Positions 1-6,318 of a stretch of 7,785 nucleotides of DNA are shown piece by piece. Both the position numbers and the translations under genes were made by a program. Position 1 is the stretch's first letter; each line of letters opens with the position of its first letter. This stretch comes from a bacterium (GTDB taxonomy: Bacteria; UBP6; JAFGXH01): the NCBI GenBank assembly GCA_027064085.1, contig JAMOQH010000139.1, forward strand, positions 1-7,785, given 5' to 3'. The notes beneath the pieces are model-generated. The model saw only the letters and a program-made list of their open reading frames with translations. It searched no databases and was not told the origin of the DNA.

Positions 1-487
1 TATAAACTGCATCTATTTTTTCAGGCTCTTTTGCTGCAATTATTGGAGTTGTTTCAATGCTGAAAACTACATCTTTTTGAAAATTAAATGATTCTGTTAA
101 AGCATTAGTTACTTTTTGTATATTTTCTACAGATAACTTTGTAGGAGTTCCTCCTCCTAAGTCATAACCAATGATACTCTTATCTTTTAATATACTTTTA
201 TACATTTCAATTTCTTTAAGCAATAAAGATACATATAAATCTTCTATTGTAGTTTCAGACTTATCCAAAACCACATATTCACAAAACTTACATCTAACTT
301 TACAAAAAGGGATATGAACATAAAGGCTTAATTCTTCTGTTTTTGCCCATTCTAATTCTAAAAACTCTTTTATTTTAGCTTCTTCTTTAATTCTGTATTT
401 ATTAAAAGAATATGGTGTTAAAGGATAGGCTGTATTTGCATAATGATGATATTTTAAACCATATTCAAAAACTTGCTTTTCATTCAT
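1..487 (-). CDS. HemN/HemW-like radical SAM protein, C-terminal part outside window
   Basis: This is the first 162 codons of a minus-strand gene that runs off the left edge. The start is the ATG at 485-487, preceded by a good AGGAGA ribosome binding site about 5 bases upstream. The visible protein contains YVHIPFCKVRCKFC, a CX3CX2C cluster (Cys62, Cys66, Cys69) that binds the radical SAM 4Fe-4S cluster. A GGGTP motif follows about 55 residues later, corresponding to the SAM-binding glycine motif. The YVHIPFC form of the cluster is typical of the coproporphyrinogen III dehydrogenase (HemN) / HemW heme chaperone superfamily, which also includes anaerobic heme-degrading methyltransferases of the ChuW/HutW type. 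About 50 residues precede the YVHIPFC motif, longer than in HemW, which usually starts almost at it. The C-terminal domain that would separate HemN, HemW and ChuW is missing, so the exact role is left open. The family is secure and the specific function is not. Confidence 0.88.
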   Translation of the reverse strand, partial: MNEKQVFEYGLKYHHYANTAYPLTPYSFNKYRIKEEAKIKEFLELEWAKTEELSLYVHIPFCKVRCKFCEYVVLDKSETTIEDLYVSLLLKEIEMYKSILKDKSIIGYDLGGGTPTKLSVENIQKVTNALTESFNFQKDVVFSIETTPIIAAKEPEKIDAVY

Positions 488-508
488 AAGTTTCTCCTAA
501 TTAATTTT

Positions 509-534
509 ATTCCTAGTTATTTTATCATAGGAAT
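509..534. repeat. Inverted repeat, possible operator in divergent promoter region
   Basis: ATTCCTA at 509-515 and TAGGAAT at 528-534 form a perfect 7-base inverted repeat with a 12-base centre. The arms flank the predicted -10 box of the minus-strand radical SAM gene: one lies in the promoter spacer and the other near the expected transcription start. This is the geometry expected of a repressor site. The sequence does not match any regulator site I recognise. Confidence 0.35.
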
Positions 535-548
535 GAGTATATTTTCAA
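519..548 (-). promoter_or_regulatory. Predicted promoter of the radical SAM gene
   Basis: Read on the minus strand, TTGAAA (543-548) is followed by an 18-base spacer and TAAAAT (519-524). This is a reasonable sigma-70-type match placed about 32 bases before the start codon at 487. A 7-base inverted repeat (509-515 and 528-534) straddles the -10 element. The call rests on motif match and position only. Confidence 0.45.
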
Positions 549-561
549 ATAATTAAGAAAT

Positions 562-589
562 TTGACTATTTTATTTCATTAAATATAAT
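562..589 (+). promoter_or_regulatory. Predicted sigma-70 promoter of the cyclase-family gene
   Basis: TTGACT (562-567), a 16-base spacer and a perfect TATAAT (584-589) lie just upstream of the plus-strand gene starting at 617. Transcription would start near 596, leaving a leader of only about 20 bases. The ribosome binding site in that leader is weak (GGAT at 603-606). This is the best promoter match in the window. Confidence 0.65.
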
Positions 590-616
590 AATAAAGGATA
601 TTGGATACTAGAAAAT

Positions 617-1204
617 ATGTTAATTGATATAACCCAAGAAATAAATGAGAATACTTTTATATACCCAAATGACCCAAAAACTAAAATTGAAGAACTTTAT
701 AACTTTAAAAATGACGACTTTAGATTAACAAAACTAGAAATAGGACTTCATACCTCAACCCACATAGACTACCCTTCTCATTTTTTAAAAGAAGGTAAAA
801 CAAGTAGTGATTTTGATGATATTAATTACTTTATAGGTAAAGTGTTAATTGTAGATTTACATAACTTTCCCAAAGACTTAAATACGGAGATAGATAGTAT
901 TTTTATAAAAACCAATAATAAACAGAACACTTTTCTTAAAACATATAACTCAATAAATGAACAAAATCTTAATTTTCTGATAAAAAACAAGGTAAAATTT
1001 ATTGGAACAGATTTTTACACAATAGAACCTTATAATAGCCCTGATTTTAAATTTCATAAAAGTCTTCTTAAAAACAATATATTAATAATAGAAAACTTAA
1101 ACTTATCAAATGCTAATAATGGAATTTATAACTACTTTATCTTCCCTATGAAAATAGATAATGTAGAAGCAAGTATTTGCAGAGCTGTAATTTTTACCCT
1201 TTAA
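617..1204 (+). CDS. Cyclase-family metal-dependent hydrolase, kynurenine-formamidase-like
   Basis: This 195-residue protein belongs to the cyclase superfamily (Pfam Cyclase, the fold of bacterial arylformamidase KynB), whose members are cytoplasmic metal-dependent amide or ester hydrolases. The signature HxGTHxDxPxH appears as HTSTHIDYPSH at residues 45-55, with a Ser where Gly is usual. It supplies the metal ligands His49 and Asp51 and the flanking His45 and His55. Further family marks are GTDFYTIEP (130-138), matching the usual GTD..S/TIDP, His147, and Glu159 in IIENL. The length is close to the usual 200-210 residues. No tryptophan-degradation gene is nearby, so a kynurenine substrate is not supported. 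The gene stands alone on the plus strand under its own promoter, and its last 11 bases overlap the end of the convergent serS gene. The family call is firm and the substrate is unknown. Confidence 0.87.
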   Translation: MLIDITQEINENTFIYPNDPKTKIEELYNFKNDDFRLTKLEIGLHTSTHIDYPSHFLKEGKTSSDFDDINYFIGKVLIVDLHNFPKDLNTEIDSIFIKTNNKQNTFLKTYNSINEQNLNFLIKNKVKFIGTDFYTIEPYNSPDFKFHKSLLKNNILIIENLNLSNANNGIYNYFIFPMKIDNVEASICRAVIFTL

Positions 1205-2465
1205 TTACTTCCATTCCTCTCATGTAAGGTCTTAAAGCTTCAGGAACAACAATTGACCCGTCTTTTTGTTGATAGTTTTCAAAAATAGCAACTAAAGTTC
1301 TTCCAACTGCTAATGCAGAACCATTAATTGTGTGTGCGATTATATTTTTCTTTGTTTCCTTATTTTTATATCTTATTTTTGCTCTTCTCCCTTGGAAATC
1401 CAAGAAATTCGAAACAGAAGAAATCTCTCTATATTTATTTTGACCTGGTAACCACACTTCAATATCATAACATTTAGATGCAGAAAATCCTAAATCTCCT
1501 GTACAAAGCTCAACAACTCTATAATGTAAATTTAATTTTTGTAAAATACTTTCAGCATCCGCCAAAAGAGCCAAATGCTCTTTATGACTATCTTCAGGTT
1601 TTGTGATTTTAACTAACTCCACCTTATTAAACTGATGTTGCCTTATTAGTCCTCTTGTATCTTTTCCTGCACTTCCAGCTTCCTTTCTAAAGCATGCAGT
1701 ATAAGCAACCATTTTTAAGGGAAGTTTATCTTCAGGTATAATTTCATTTTGATATAAATTTGTTACAGGAACTTCTGCTGTTGGAACAAGATAATATTCC
1801 ATACCATCTATTTTAAATGCATCATCAGCAAATTTAGGTAATTGGCCTGTTCCCGTCATTGCCTCTTTATTTACAACAAATGGAGGAAATATTTCATCAT
1901 AACCACTATCCAAATGATTATCTATCATAAAACTAATTAAAGCTCTTTCCATAGTTGCGGCGGCTTTCTTCATAACAGTAAACTTTGTTCCTGTTATTTT
2001 ACTACCTCTTTCAAAATCCATTAGATTTTGATTCGGATCTAAATCCCAATGATTTTTAGGCTCAAAATCAAGTATGGGTTTTTCTCCCCAATATCTTAAA
2101 ACAATATTATCATCTTCGCCTTTACCAAGAGGAACATCATTCTGAGGTAAATTAGGTAAAAACATAACTAATTCATCTAATTGCTCCATAACTTCAGCAA
2201 GCTTTACTTTAGCCTCTTTAGATGTAGAAGAAATTTCTTTCATTTCATCTCTTTTTTGGATAAACTCTTCTGATTTTTTATCTAATTTAGCCATTAAATG
2301 TTTATTTTGATTTAATTTTTGCTGATTTAACTCATAAGTTTGAGTTAAATCTTTTCTTTGAGCTGCTAATTCTTTAATTTTTGACAAATCAAAATCTTTT
2401 CCTCTTTTTTTGAGTATTCCCTCAACTTCATCAATATTATCACATAAATATCTAACATCCAACAT
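1194..2465 (-). CDS. serS: Seryl-tRNA synthetase
   Basis: SerRS charges tRNA-Ser (and tRNA-Sec where present) with serine in the cytoplasm. The 423-residue length is normal for bacterial SerRS. Residues 1 to about 110 form the N-terminal tRNA-binding domain, with the long charged helical arm (about 30-100). The catalytic class II domain follows: TAE (229-231) for serine recognition, motif 2 starting FRKEAGSAGKDTRG (259-272) and ending in RQHQFNKVE, the CTGDLGFSASKCYDIEVW block (321-338), and motif 3 NGSALAVGRTLVAIFENYQ (381-399). The ATG at 2463-2465 has an AGGAG site six bases upstream. The gene lies 13 bases after the bactofilin gene and is probably the last gene of the parA-parB-bactofilin-serS transcript. 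Its stop codon lies inside the end of the convergent cyclase gene, and no terminator is visible just beyond it. The protein looks intact. Confidence 0.98.
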   Translation of the reverse strand: MLDVRYLCDNIDEVEGILKKRGKDFDLSKIKELAAQRKDLTQTYELNQQKLNQNKHLMAKLDKKSEEFIQKRDEMKEISSTSKEAKVKLAEVMEQLDELVMFLPNLPQNDVPLGKGEDDNIVLRYWGEKPILDFEPKNHWDLDPNQNLMDFERGSKITGTKFTVMKKAAATMERALISFMIDNHLDSGYDEIFPPFVVNKEAMTGTGQLPKFADDAFKIDGMEYYLVPTAEVPVTNLYQNEIIPEDKLPLKMVAYTACFRKEAGSAGKDTRGLIRQHQFNKVELVKITKPEDSHKEHLALLADAESILQKLNLHYRVVELCTGDLGFSASKCYDIEVWLPGQNKYREISSVSNFLDFQGRRAKIRYKNKETKKNIIAHTINGSALAVGRTLVAIFENYQQKDGSIVVPEALRPYMRGMEVIKG

Positions 2466-2478
2466 AATAATCTCCTCT

Positions 2479-2874
2479 TTATTTTTTTACTTTTAAACCA
2501 TTTATATCTTTTATATTATCTTTTTTTTCCATTTTTGAATTTCCATCAAAAACACCACCCTTTTCGATAATTAATGCAGGAGTTTCAATATTACCATATA
2601 ATTTTCCTGTAGGATGTATTAAGATTTCTTCTTTTGCTATAATGTTACCTTCAATTCTACCTTCTAAAATCAATTTACCAACTTTTATGTCCGCCTTAAT
2701 ACTTGCAGACTCTCCAACAATCAAGGTGTTTTTTGATTCAATTTCACCTTCAAAATTTCCATCAATTCTGCTAACACCTTCAAATTCAAATTTACCAGTT
2801 AATTTACTTCCTTCTCCAAGAATAACAGTAATTTCATCATTTTTTCTTCTACTTAATTTCTCTTTTTTAGCCAT
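2479..2874 (-). CDS. Bactofilin (polymer-forming cytoskeletal protein)
   Basis: Bactofilins are small proteins that polymerise without nucleotides into filaments, often at the membrane or poles, and act as scaffolds for cell-shape or segregation proteins. This 131-residue protein has a short basic N-terminal tail (1-12), a central beta-helix domain (about 14-113, former DUF583) and a lysine-rich C-terminal tail. The domain shows the repeating short beta-strand and Gly pattern, with the characteristic GKFEFEGVSRIDGNFEGEI (27-45) and later EGRIEGNIIA and GKLYGNIETP. No signal peptide or membrane segment is seen. The ATG directly follows the parB stop codon, and its GAGGA site lies in the last codons of parB, so translation is probably coupled. 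Its place beside parAB suggests a role in positioning the segregation machinery, as described for bactofilins in Myxococcus; that role is inference. Confidence 0.92.
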   Translation of the reverse strand: MAKKEKLSRRKNDEITVILGEGSKLTGKFEFEGVSRIDGNFEGEIESKNTLIVGESASIKADIKVGKLILEGRIEGNIIAKEEILIHPTGKLYGNIETPALIIEKGGVFDGNSKMEKKDNIKDINGLKVKK

Positions 2875-3762
2875 TTAGTCCTCTTTCAACAACATGCTTA
2901 CTAAATTATCCAACTCTTCTCTAGATGAGTATTCAATTAATATCTTTCCTTTATTATTTTTATGATTTACTTTTATTTTAGTATTAAATCTATTAGATAA
3001 TAGTTCTGTTATTTCTTTTATTTGAGGTAAATCTCTTTCTTTAACTATTTTTTTAGTTTTTTTAGTTTTATTGTTAATGTGTTCTTTTATGAGTCTCTCT
3101 AATTCTCTTACCGATATATGATCTTTTACAACTATTTCGGCAAATTTTATAATATCATCATTATTATCTAGAGACAGTAATGTTTTTCCATGCCCAGCTG
3201 TAATTTTTAAATCACTTACATAATTTTGAATGATTTCTGGCAGTTTTAACAATCTAATCATATTGGCAATAGTTGCTCTTGATTTACTAACGGCTTCAGA
3301 TACCTCTTGCTGAGTTATTTTATAATCAGCAATCATTAATTGGTATGCTTTTGCTTCTTCAATTGGATTTAAATCTTCTCTTTGTACATTTTCAATTATA
3401 GATAAAATCAAAACATCTTTATCTGTAAGTGTTTTTACCAAAATAGGTATCTCTTTTAAGCCTGCTTTTTTACTTGCTCTATATCGTCTTTCTCCTGCAA
3501 CAATTTCATATTTTCCATTTTCTAGTTTTCTTGTTAAAATAGGCTGTAATAATCCATTTTGCTTTATAGAATCAGATAATTCATTTATTTCAGACTCTAT
3601 AAATTGTTTTCTTGGCTGATTTTTATTGGGAATAATGTTATCAAGGGAGCAAGATACTATAAAATCAGAATCAGAATTTAAACCCTTATCCTCAGCTTTA
3701 ATATCATAAGCTTCCATTAATTTACTGATTCCTCTACCTAGTTTCTTTCTATTTTTTGCCAC
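2875..3762 (-). CDS. parB: Chromosome-partitioning protein ParB (Spo0J family)
   Basis: ParB is a CTP-dependent DNA clamp that loads at parS sites, spreads on DNA near the origin and recruits SMC and ParA. The 295-residue protein starts with the usual KKLGRGISKLM tail, which carries the ParA-stimulating basic segment. The CTP-binding domain follows, with NQPRK (48-52), the GERRYRAS box (90-97) and ENVQREDLNPIEEA (124-137). The helix-turn-helix that reads parS is at about 146-173 (TQQEVSEAVSKSRATIANMI), followed by a GHGKTLLSL segment (190-198), a lysine-rich linker (about 230-243) and the C-terminal dimerisation domain. The start codon is GTG at 3760-3762, with a perfect AGGAGG five bases upstream inside the end of parA. 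The two genes overlap by 14 bases. I could not find a canonical 16-base parS site in the window by eye. Confidence 0.97.
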   Translation of the reverse strand: MAKNRKKLGRGISKLMEAYDIKAEDKGLNSDSDFIVSCSLDNIIPNKNQPRKQFIESEINELSDSIKQNGLLQPILTRKLENGKYEIVAGERRYRASKKAGLKEIPILVKTLTDKDVLILSIIENVQREDLNPIEEAKAYQLMIADYKITQQEVSEAVSKSRATIANMIRLLKLPEIIQNYVSDLKITAGHGKTLLSLDNNDDIIKFAEIVVKDHISVRELERLIKEHINNKTKKTKKIVKERDLPQIKEITELLSNRFNTKIKVNHKNNKGKILIEYSSREELDNLVSMLLKED

Positions 3763-4522
3763 GCTTACCTCCTATAATCTCGTTTGCAAGCCTTATATAA
3801 GCCCTCGCACCAACTGAGCTTTTCGAATATAAAATAGCGGGCTCCCCATGTGAAGGAGCTTCACTTAATACGATATTTCTTGGTATGATAGTACTATAAA
3901 CATGGTATGGAGCAGCCTCAACAACATCTTTTACAACCATTCTTGCAAGAGTTGTCCTTTTATCGTACATAGTAAATAATATTCCATCTACTTTCAAAGT
4001 AGGATTTAGAGATTTTTTAATTAAATTTAGAGTATTATTTAAATTCACAAGGCCTTCCATTGCATAATATTCAGTTTGTAATGGAATAATTACAGAATCA
4101 GATGCAATTAATGCATTTAATGTTAATGAATTTAAAGAAGGAGGGCAATCAATTAGTATATAGTCAAATTTATCTTTAATTGCTCCGATTTGCTCTTTTA
4201 AGATAAAGTTTCTTCTTGGATTCTCTGCAAATTCTAATTCCAAACCAACTAAATCTCTGTCTGAAGGAATATAATGATAGTTTTCTAATTTAGTATCAAT
4301 TATAGCTTCAGCTATAGAGTCACCTTCAATTAGTACATCATACATCGTTAAATTTTCATCATTAAAATCATAGCCTACACCAGTTGATGCATTACATTGA
4401 GGATCTAAATCAATCAATAAAACTTTCTTTTTATATGCGGCAAGAGATGCCCCTAGATTTATAGTAGTAGTAGTTTTTCCTACTCCACCCTTTTGATTAA
4501 CAATTGATATTATTTTTCCCAT
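3749..4522 (-). CDS. parA: Chromosome-partitioning ATPase ParA (Soj/MinD-type)
   Basis: ParA binds nonspecific DNA as an ATP dimer and is released by ParB, moving the origin region during segregation. I place the start at the ATG at 4520-4522, giving 257 residues. A GTG at 4541-4543 would add seven residues but lacks a ribosome binding site, whereas the ATG has GGTGGAG just upstream and gives the usual MGKIISIVNQ start. The deviant Walker A box KGGVGKTTT is at 11-19, with both signature lysines (Lys11, Lys16). The A' box LIDLDPQ is at 36-42, and Walker B ILIDCPPS at 122-129. There is no N-terminal DNA-binding extension, so this is the short chromosomal Soj type rather than the long plasmid P1/F type. 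It heads the operon with parB, bactofilin and serS. The usual upstream neighbours mnmG and rsmG are absent here. Confidence 0.97.
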   Translation of the reverse strand: MGKIISIVNQKGGVGKTTTTINLGASLAAYKKKVLLIDLDPQCNASTGVGYDFNDENLTMYDVLIEGDSIAEAIIDTKLENYHYIPSDRDLVGLELEFAENPRRNFILKEQIGAIKDKFDYILIDCPPSLNSLTLNALIASDSVIIPLQTEYYAMEGLVNLNNTLNLIKKSLNPTLKVDGILFTMYDKRTTLARMVVKDVVEAAPYHVYSTIIPRNIVLSEAPSHGEPAILYSKSSVGARAYIRLANEIIGGKRGKK

Positions 4523-4606
4523 AACTCCACCTAAAACTGCCACAAAATAACATAATTATTTCAATTTTTCAATTTTTATATTTAAACATTCTACATTCAG
4601 CTTAAA

Positions 4607-4635
4607 ATTATATTTTAAAACTAAAATAATTTAAA
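4607..4635 (-). promoter_or_regulatory. Predicted promoter of the parA operon
   Basis: On the minus strand, TTTAAA (4630-4635) is followed by a 17-base spacer and a perfect TATAAT (4607-4612). This would give a leader of about 78 bases before the parA ATG. The -35 box overlaps an imperfect inverted repeat (AATTTAAAC at 4628-4636 and GTTAAATT at 4641-4648). The region is so AT-rich that chance matches are likely; an alternative TTGAAA with a 17-base spacer and TATTTT lies nearer the gene. Confidence 0.35.
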
Positions 4636-4676
4636 CTTTGGTTAAATTTTCAAATAAAAACAGTAACTGATAACCC

Positions 4677-4685
4677 TGTGGAAAA
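4677..4685 (-). promoter_or_regulatory. DnaA-box-like 9-mer upstream of parA
   Basis: On the minus strand the bases read TTTTCCACA, which fits the relaxed DnaA box consensus TTWTNCACA. It lies about 155 bases upstream of the parA start, and the stretch between is extremely AT-rich. Only one box was found in this intergenic region, so it is not by itself an origin of replication. It could be a DnaA-responsive site for parAB or an outlying box of a nearby origin. Confidence 0.4.
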
Positions 4686-4713
4686 CAACATAGTTGCTTG
4701 TAACGGCCCTAGT

Positions 4714-4986
4714 TCATAAAAATATCAAAAGTTTCCCCATAGAAACTGCATCAACATGTATCCCCTCATCTTTAACTATTTTTAATATCTCATGGTTACT
4801 ATTTGCTTTAGCAGAATAATTAACTGTAAAATTTTTATATGATAAAAAACTTTTCATTTCTCTTATTCTTGTTCTTAAAATAGTTTCATTATAAACATAT
4901 AAAAGTGAGCCATACTTTTTTACCAATTCCATTGGATTAGAATTTCCATAAAAATTTAAATTATCTGTAACTTTAGAATATATCAT
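4714..4986 (-). pseudogene. lysA: Truncated diaminopimelate decarboxylase (LysA), N-terminal remnant
   Basis: This 90-codon frame encodes only the first fifth or so of a LysA-type, PLP-dependent decarboxylase; intact LysA is about 400-430 residues. It keeps the leading GSLLYVYNETILRTRIREM segment (26-44), the PLP-lysine motif NYSAKANSN (56-64, Lys60) and the following EGIHVDAVS (74-82), which matches the family EEGLNVDAMSPGEI. After MGKLLIFL it stops with TGA, and no further LysA sequence is visible in any minus-strand frame before parA. The ATG has an AAGGA site four bases upstream and would still be translatable. The missing catalytic C-terminal domain, and most of the barrel that forms the active site with it, rule out decarboxylase activity. 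The Met at the usual Pro of SPGE suggests decay close to the break. It is most likely a deletion remnant; a functional small peptide is possible but unsupported. Confidence 0.8.
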
Positions 4987-5011
4987 TATTATCCTTTTAA
5001 ATCATAATTAT

Positions 5012-5045
5012 AGTGGGAAGACAAGCTTTGCTTGGCTAAACCACT
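5012..5045. other. Imperfect hairpin upstream of the lysA remnant
   Basis: AGTGG (5012-5016) pairs with CCACT (5041-5045), and inside it CAAGC (5022-5026) pairs with GCTTG (5030-5034) around a 3-base loop, with an internal loop between the two stems. It lies in the 106-base gap between the M24 peptidase stop and the lysA remnant start. It could be a weak terminator or an untranslated leader structure. The gap is too short for a full lysine riboswitch. Confidence 0.35.
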
Positions 5046-5052
5046 GCTTGTA

Positions 5053-5073
5053 ATAAACTTGTTTCAAGGTTAT
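5053..5073. terminator. Weak hairpin, possible terminator after the M24 peptidase gene
   Basis: ATAA-A-CTTG (5053-5061), loop TTT, and CAAG-G-TTAT (5065-5073) form a stem of 8 pairs with one mismatch, 20 bases after the peptidase stop codon in the direction of transcription. On the minus strand no long T run follows, so termination would be weak. It is listed because it is the only stem directly downstream of that gene. Confidence 0.25.
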
Positions 5074-5092
5074 GAAAAGCCATTAATTAATT

Positions 5093-6217
5093 TTAGTCAA
5101 TTTCTAAGAATTTTTCAGAAACAGAAAGATTTTCATATCCATTTCTAGTAACAAAAAGAGTATCTTCTATTCTTACGCCCCCTATTCCCTCGTAGTATAA
5201 ACCAGGCTCAACAGTAACAACCATCCCCTCTTTAAGTATATTATGAGCTTGTTTATTAATCCTTGGAGCTTCATGTATATCTAAACCAACTCCATGCCCC
5301 GTTCCATGAAAAAACCCTTGCATTCTACCATTAATCAATCCTGTTTTATATCCTTTTGAATTAAAATAATTTAATATATTATTATGAATATCAAATCCAT
5401 CAACACCATCTTTTAACATTTCAATTCCAAGTTTTTGACCTTCAAAAACAGTATTCCAAATTTCTTTTATTTCTTTTGAAGCCTTTCCTTTTACAACAGT
5501 TCTTGTTTGGTCTCCAAAATATAAAGTATCCAATGATTGTGGAAAGATATCAAAAATAATAGGTTCATTTGCATAAATATAACCACTTCCATCATTATGA
5601 GGATCAACAGTTTGATTTCCCGATGCAACAATTATACTATGTGAAATAGTATTTTTACCCATTAAGTAAACATTTATAACTTTCTTTAAATATTCTGAAG
5701 TTAATAATTCTCCATTATACTTTAAAAATTCTCCCTCTATTTTAGAATCTTTTAATACTTTAACCGCCTCTCTAAAACCATTATCAACATCTTTCATTAC
5801 ATTTAAAATATGATTCTTTTCTTCTTGAGATTTTATAATTCTACTATCGTACAGAGAACCTCTTTTTATCTCTATATCATAACCATTATTTACTAATTTT
5901 TTATAATAATAAGCACCAAAATTTTCAGAAACTAAAAGTTTTGTAATTTCTTTTTCTTTTAAGATTATATCTAAAAGAAGAAAATTTTTATCTTTTGCAT
6001 ATTTTAATTTCTCTGCATACTTAGAAACAGCAATCACCTCTGTCACATTTGCTTCTTTCTTTCCTCTATCAACCTCTAAATCATTTAAAACTAAAAAAGA
6101 TTCACTTCCATTTTCAATATACATTACGGGATCAGGTACTTTAAAATTAGTTGCATAATATAAGTCACTATTCCGTTCTGATGAATCTATTATTAAAACT
6201 GCTCTATTTTCCATCAT
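5093..6217 (-). CDS. M24-family metallopeptidase, Xaa-Pro aminopeptidase-like
   Basis: This 374-residue cytoplasmic protein has a small N-terminal creatinase-like domain (about 1-130) and a C-terminal pita-bread M24 domain (about 135-370). The five metal ligands of the family are all present: Asp223 (IFDIFPQ), Asp236 (GDQTRTV), His308 (HGTGHGVGLDIHE), Glu337 (TVEPGLYY) and Glu351 (VRIEDT). The flanking histidines His304 and His315 are kept as well. These fit an active dinuclear-metal enzyme that removes an N-terminal residue before proline, although M24 members also include other dipeptidases and hydrolases. The coordinates use the first of two adjacent ATGs. The second (6212-6214) sits six bases after AGGAG, the same spacing as in serS, and is the likelier start. 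The gene appears to be a single-gene unit, with the lysA remnant downstream and terminators upstream. Confidence 0.93.
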   Translation of the reverse strand: MMENRAVLIIDSSERNSDLYYATNFKVPDPVMYIENGSESFLVLNDLEVDRGKKEANVTEVIAVSKYAEKLKYAKDKNFLLLDIILKEKEITKLLVSENFGAYYYKKLVNNGYDIEIKRGSLYDSRIIKSQEEKNHILNVMKDVDNGFREAVKVLKDSKIEGEFLKYNGELLTSEYLKKVINVYLMGKNTISHSIIVASGNQTVDPHNDGSGYIYANEPIIFDIFPQSLDTLYFGDQTRTVVKGKASKEIKEIWNTVFEGQKLGIEMLKDGVDGFDIHNNILNYFNSKGYKTGLINGRMQGFFHGTGHGVGLDIHEAPRINKQAHNILKEGMVVTVEPGLYYEGIGGVRIEDTLFVTRNGYENLSVSEKFLEID

Positions 6218-6256
6218 AATCTCCTATAAATAACTACATAAAAATACTATAAAAAG

Positions 6257-6278
6257 AATCTTATTGCAAGATTAATCT
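6257..6278. repeat. Overlapping small palindromes upstream of the M24 peptidase gene
   Basis: AATCTT (6257-6262) and AAGATT (6268-6273) form a 6-base inverted repeat with a 5-base centre. A perfect 10-base palindrome, AGATTAATCT (6269-6278), shares its right arm. They lie 40-60 bases upstream of the start codon, where a promoter is expected. No strong -35/-10 pair was found around them. They may be an operator, but short AT-rich palindromes also arise by chance. Confidence 0.25.
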
Positions 6279-6318
6279 AGGTTATCTATTAATTCTTAGT
6301 GAGTCCTTAGTAGTTTTC

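Noticed and set aside
2642-2878. Plus-strand 78-codon open frame
   Set aside because: It lies antisense to the bactofilin gene, has no recognisable domain, and the minus-strand protein there is clearly conserved.
4523-4543. GTG start giving ParA seven extra residues
   Set aside because: No ribosome binding site precedes the GTG, while the downstream ATG has GGTGGAG and gives the usual ParA N-terminus.
4731-4746. GTTTC-N6-GAAAC palindrome resembling parS
   Set aside because: Canonical parS has GTTTC and GAAAC around 4 bases (ACGT); here the centre is 6 bases (CCCATA) and the site is inside the lysA remnant.
4704-5044. Small insertion element carrying the lysA fragment
   Set aside because: The inner ends next to the 9-base direct repeats show no terminal inverted repeats and there is no transposase; only the direct repeat itself is reported.
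4987-5092. Possible lysine riboswitch upstream of the lysA remnant
   Set aside because: The gap is about 106 bases, shorter than the roughly 170-base lysine aptamer, and the visible hairpins do not match its five-helix layout.
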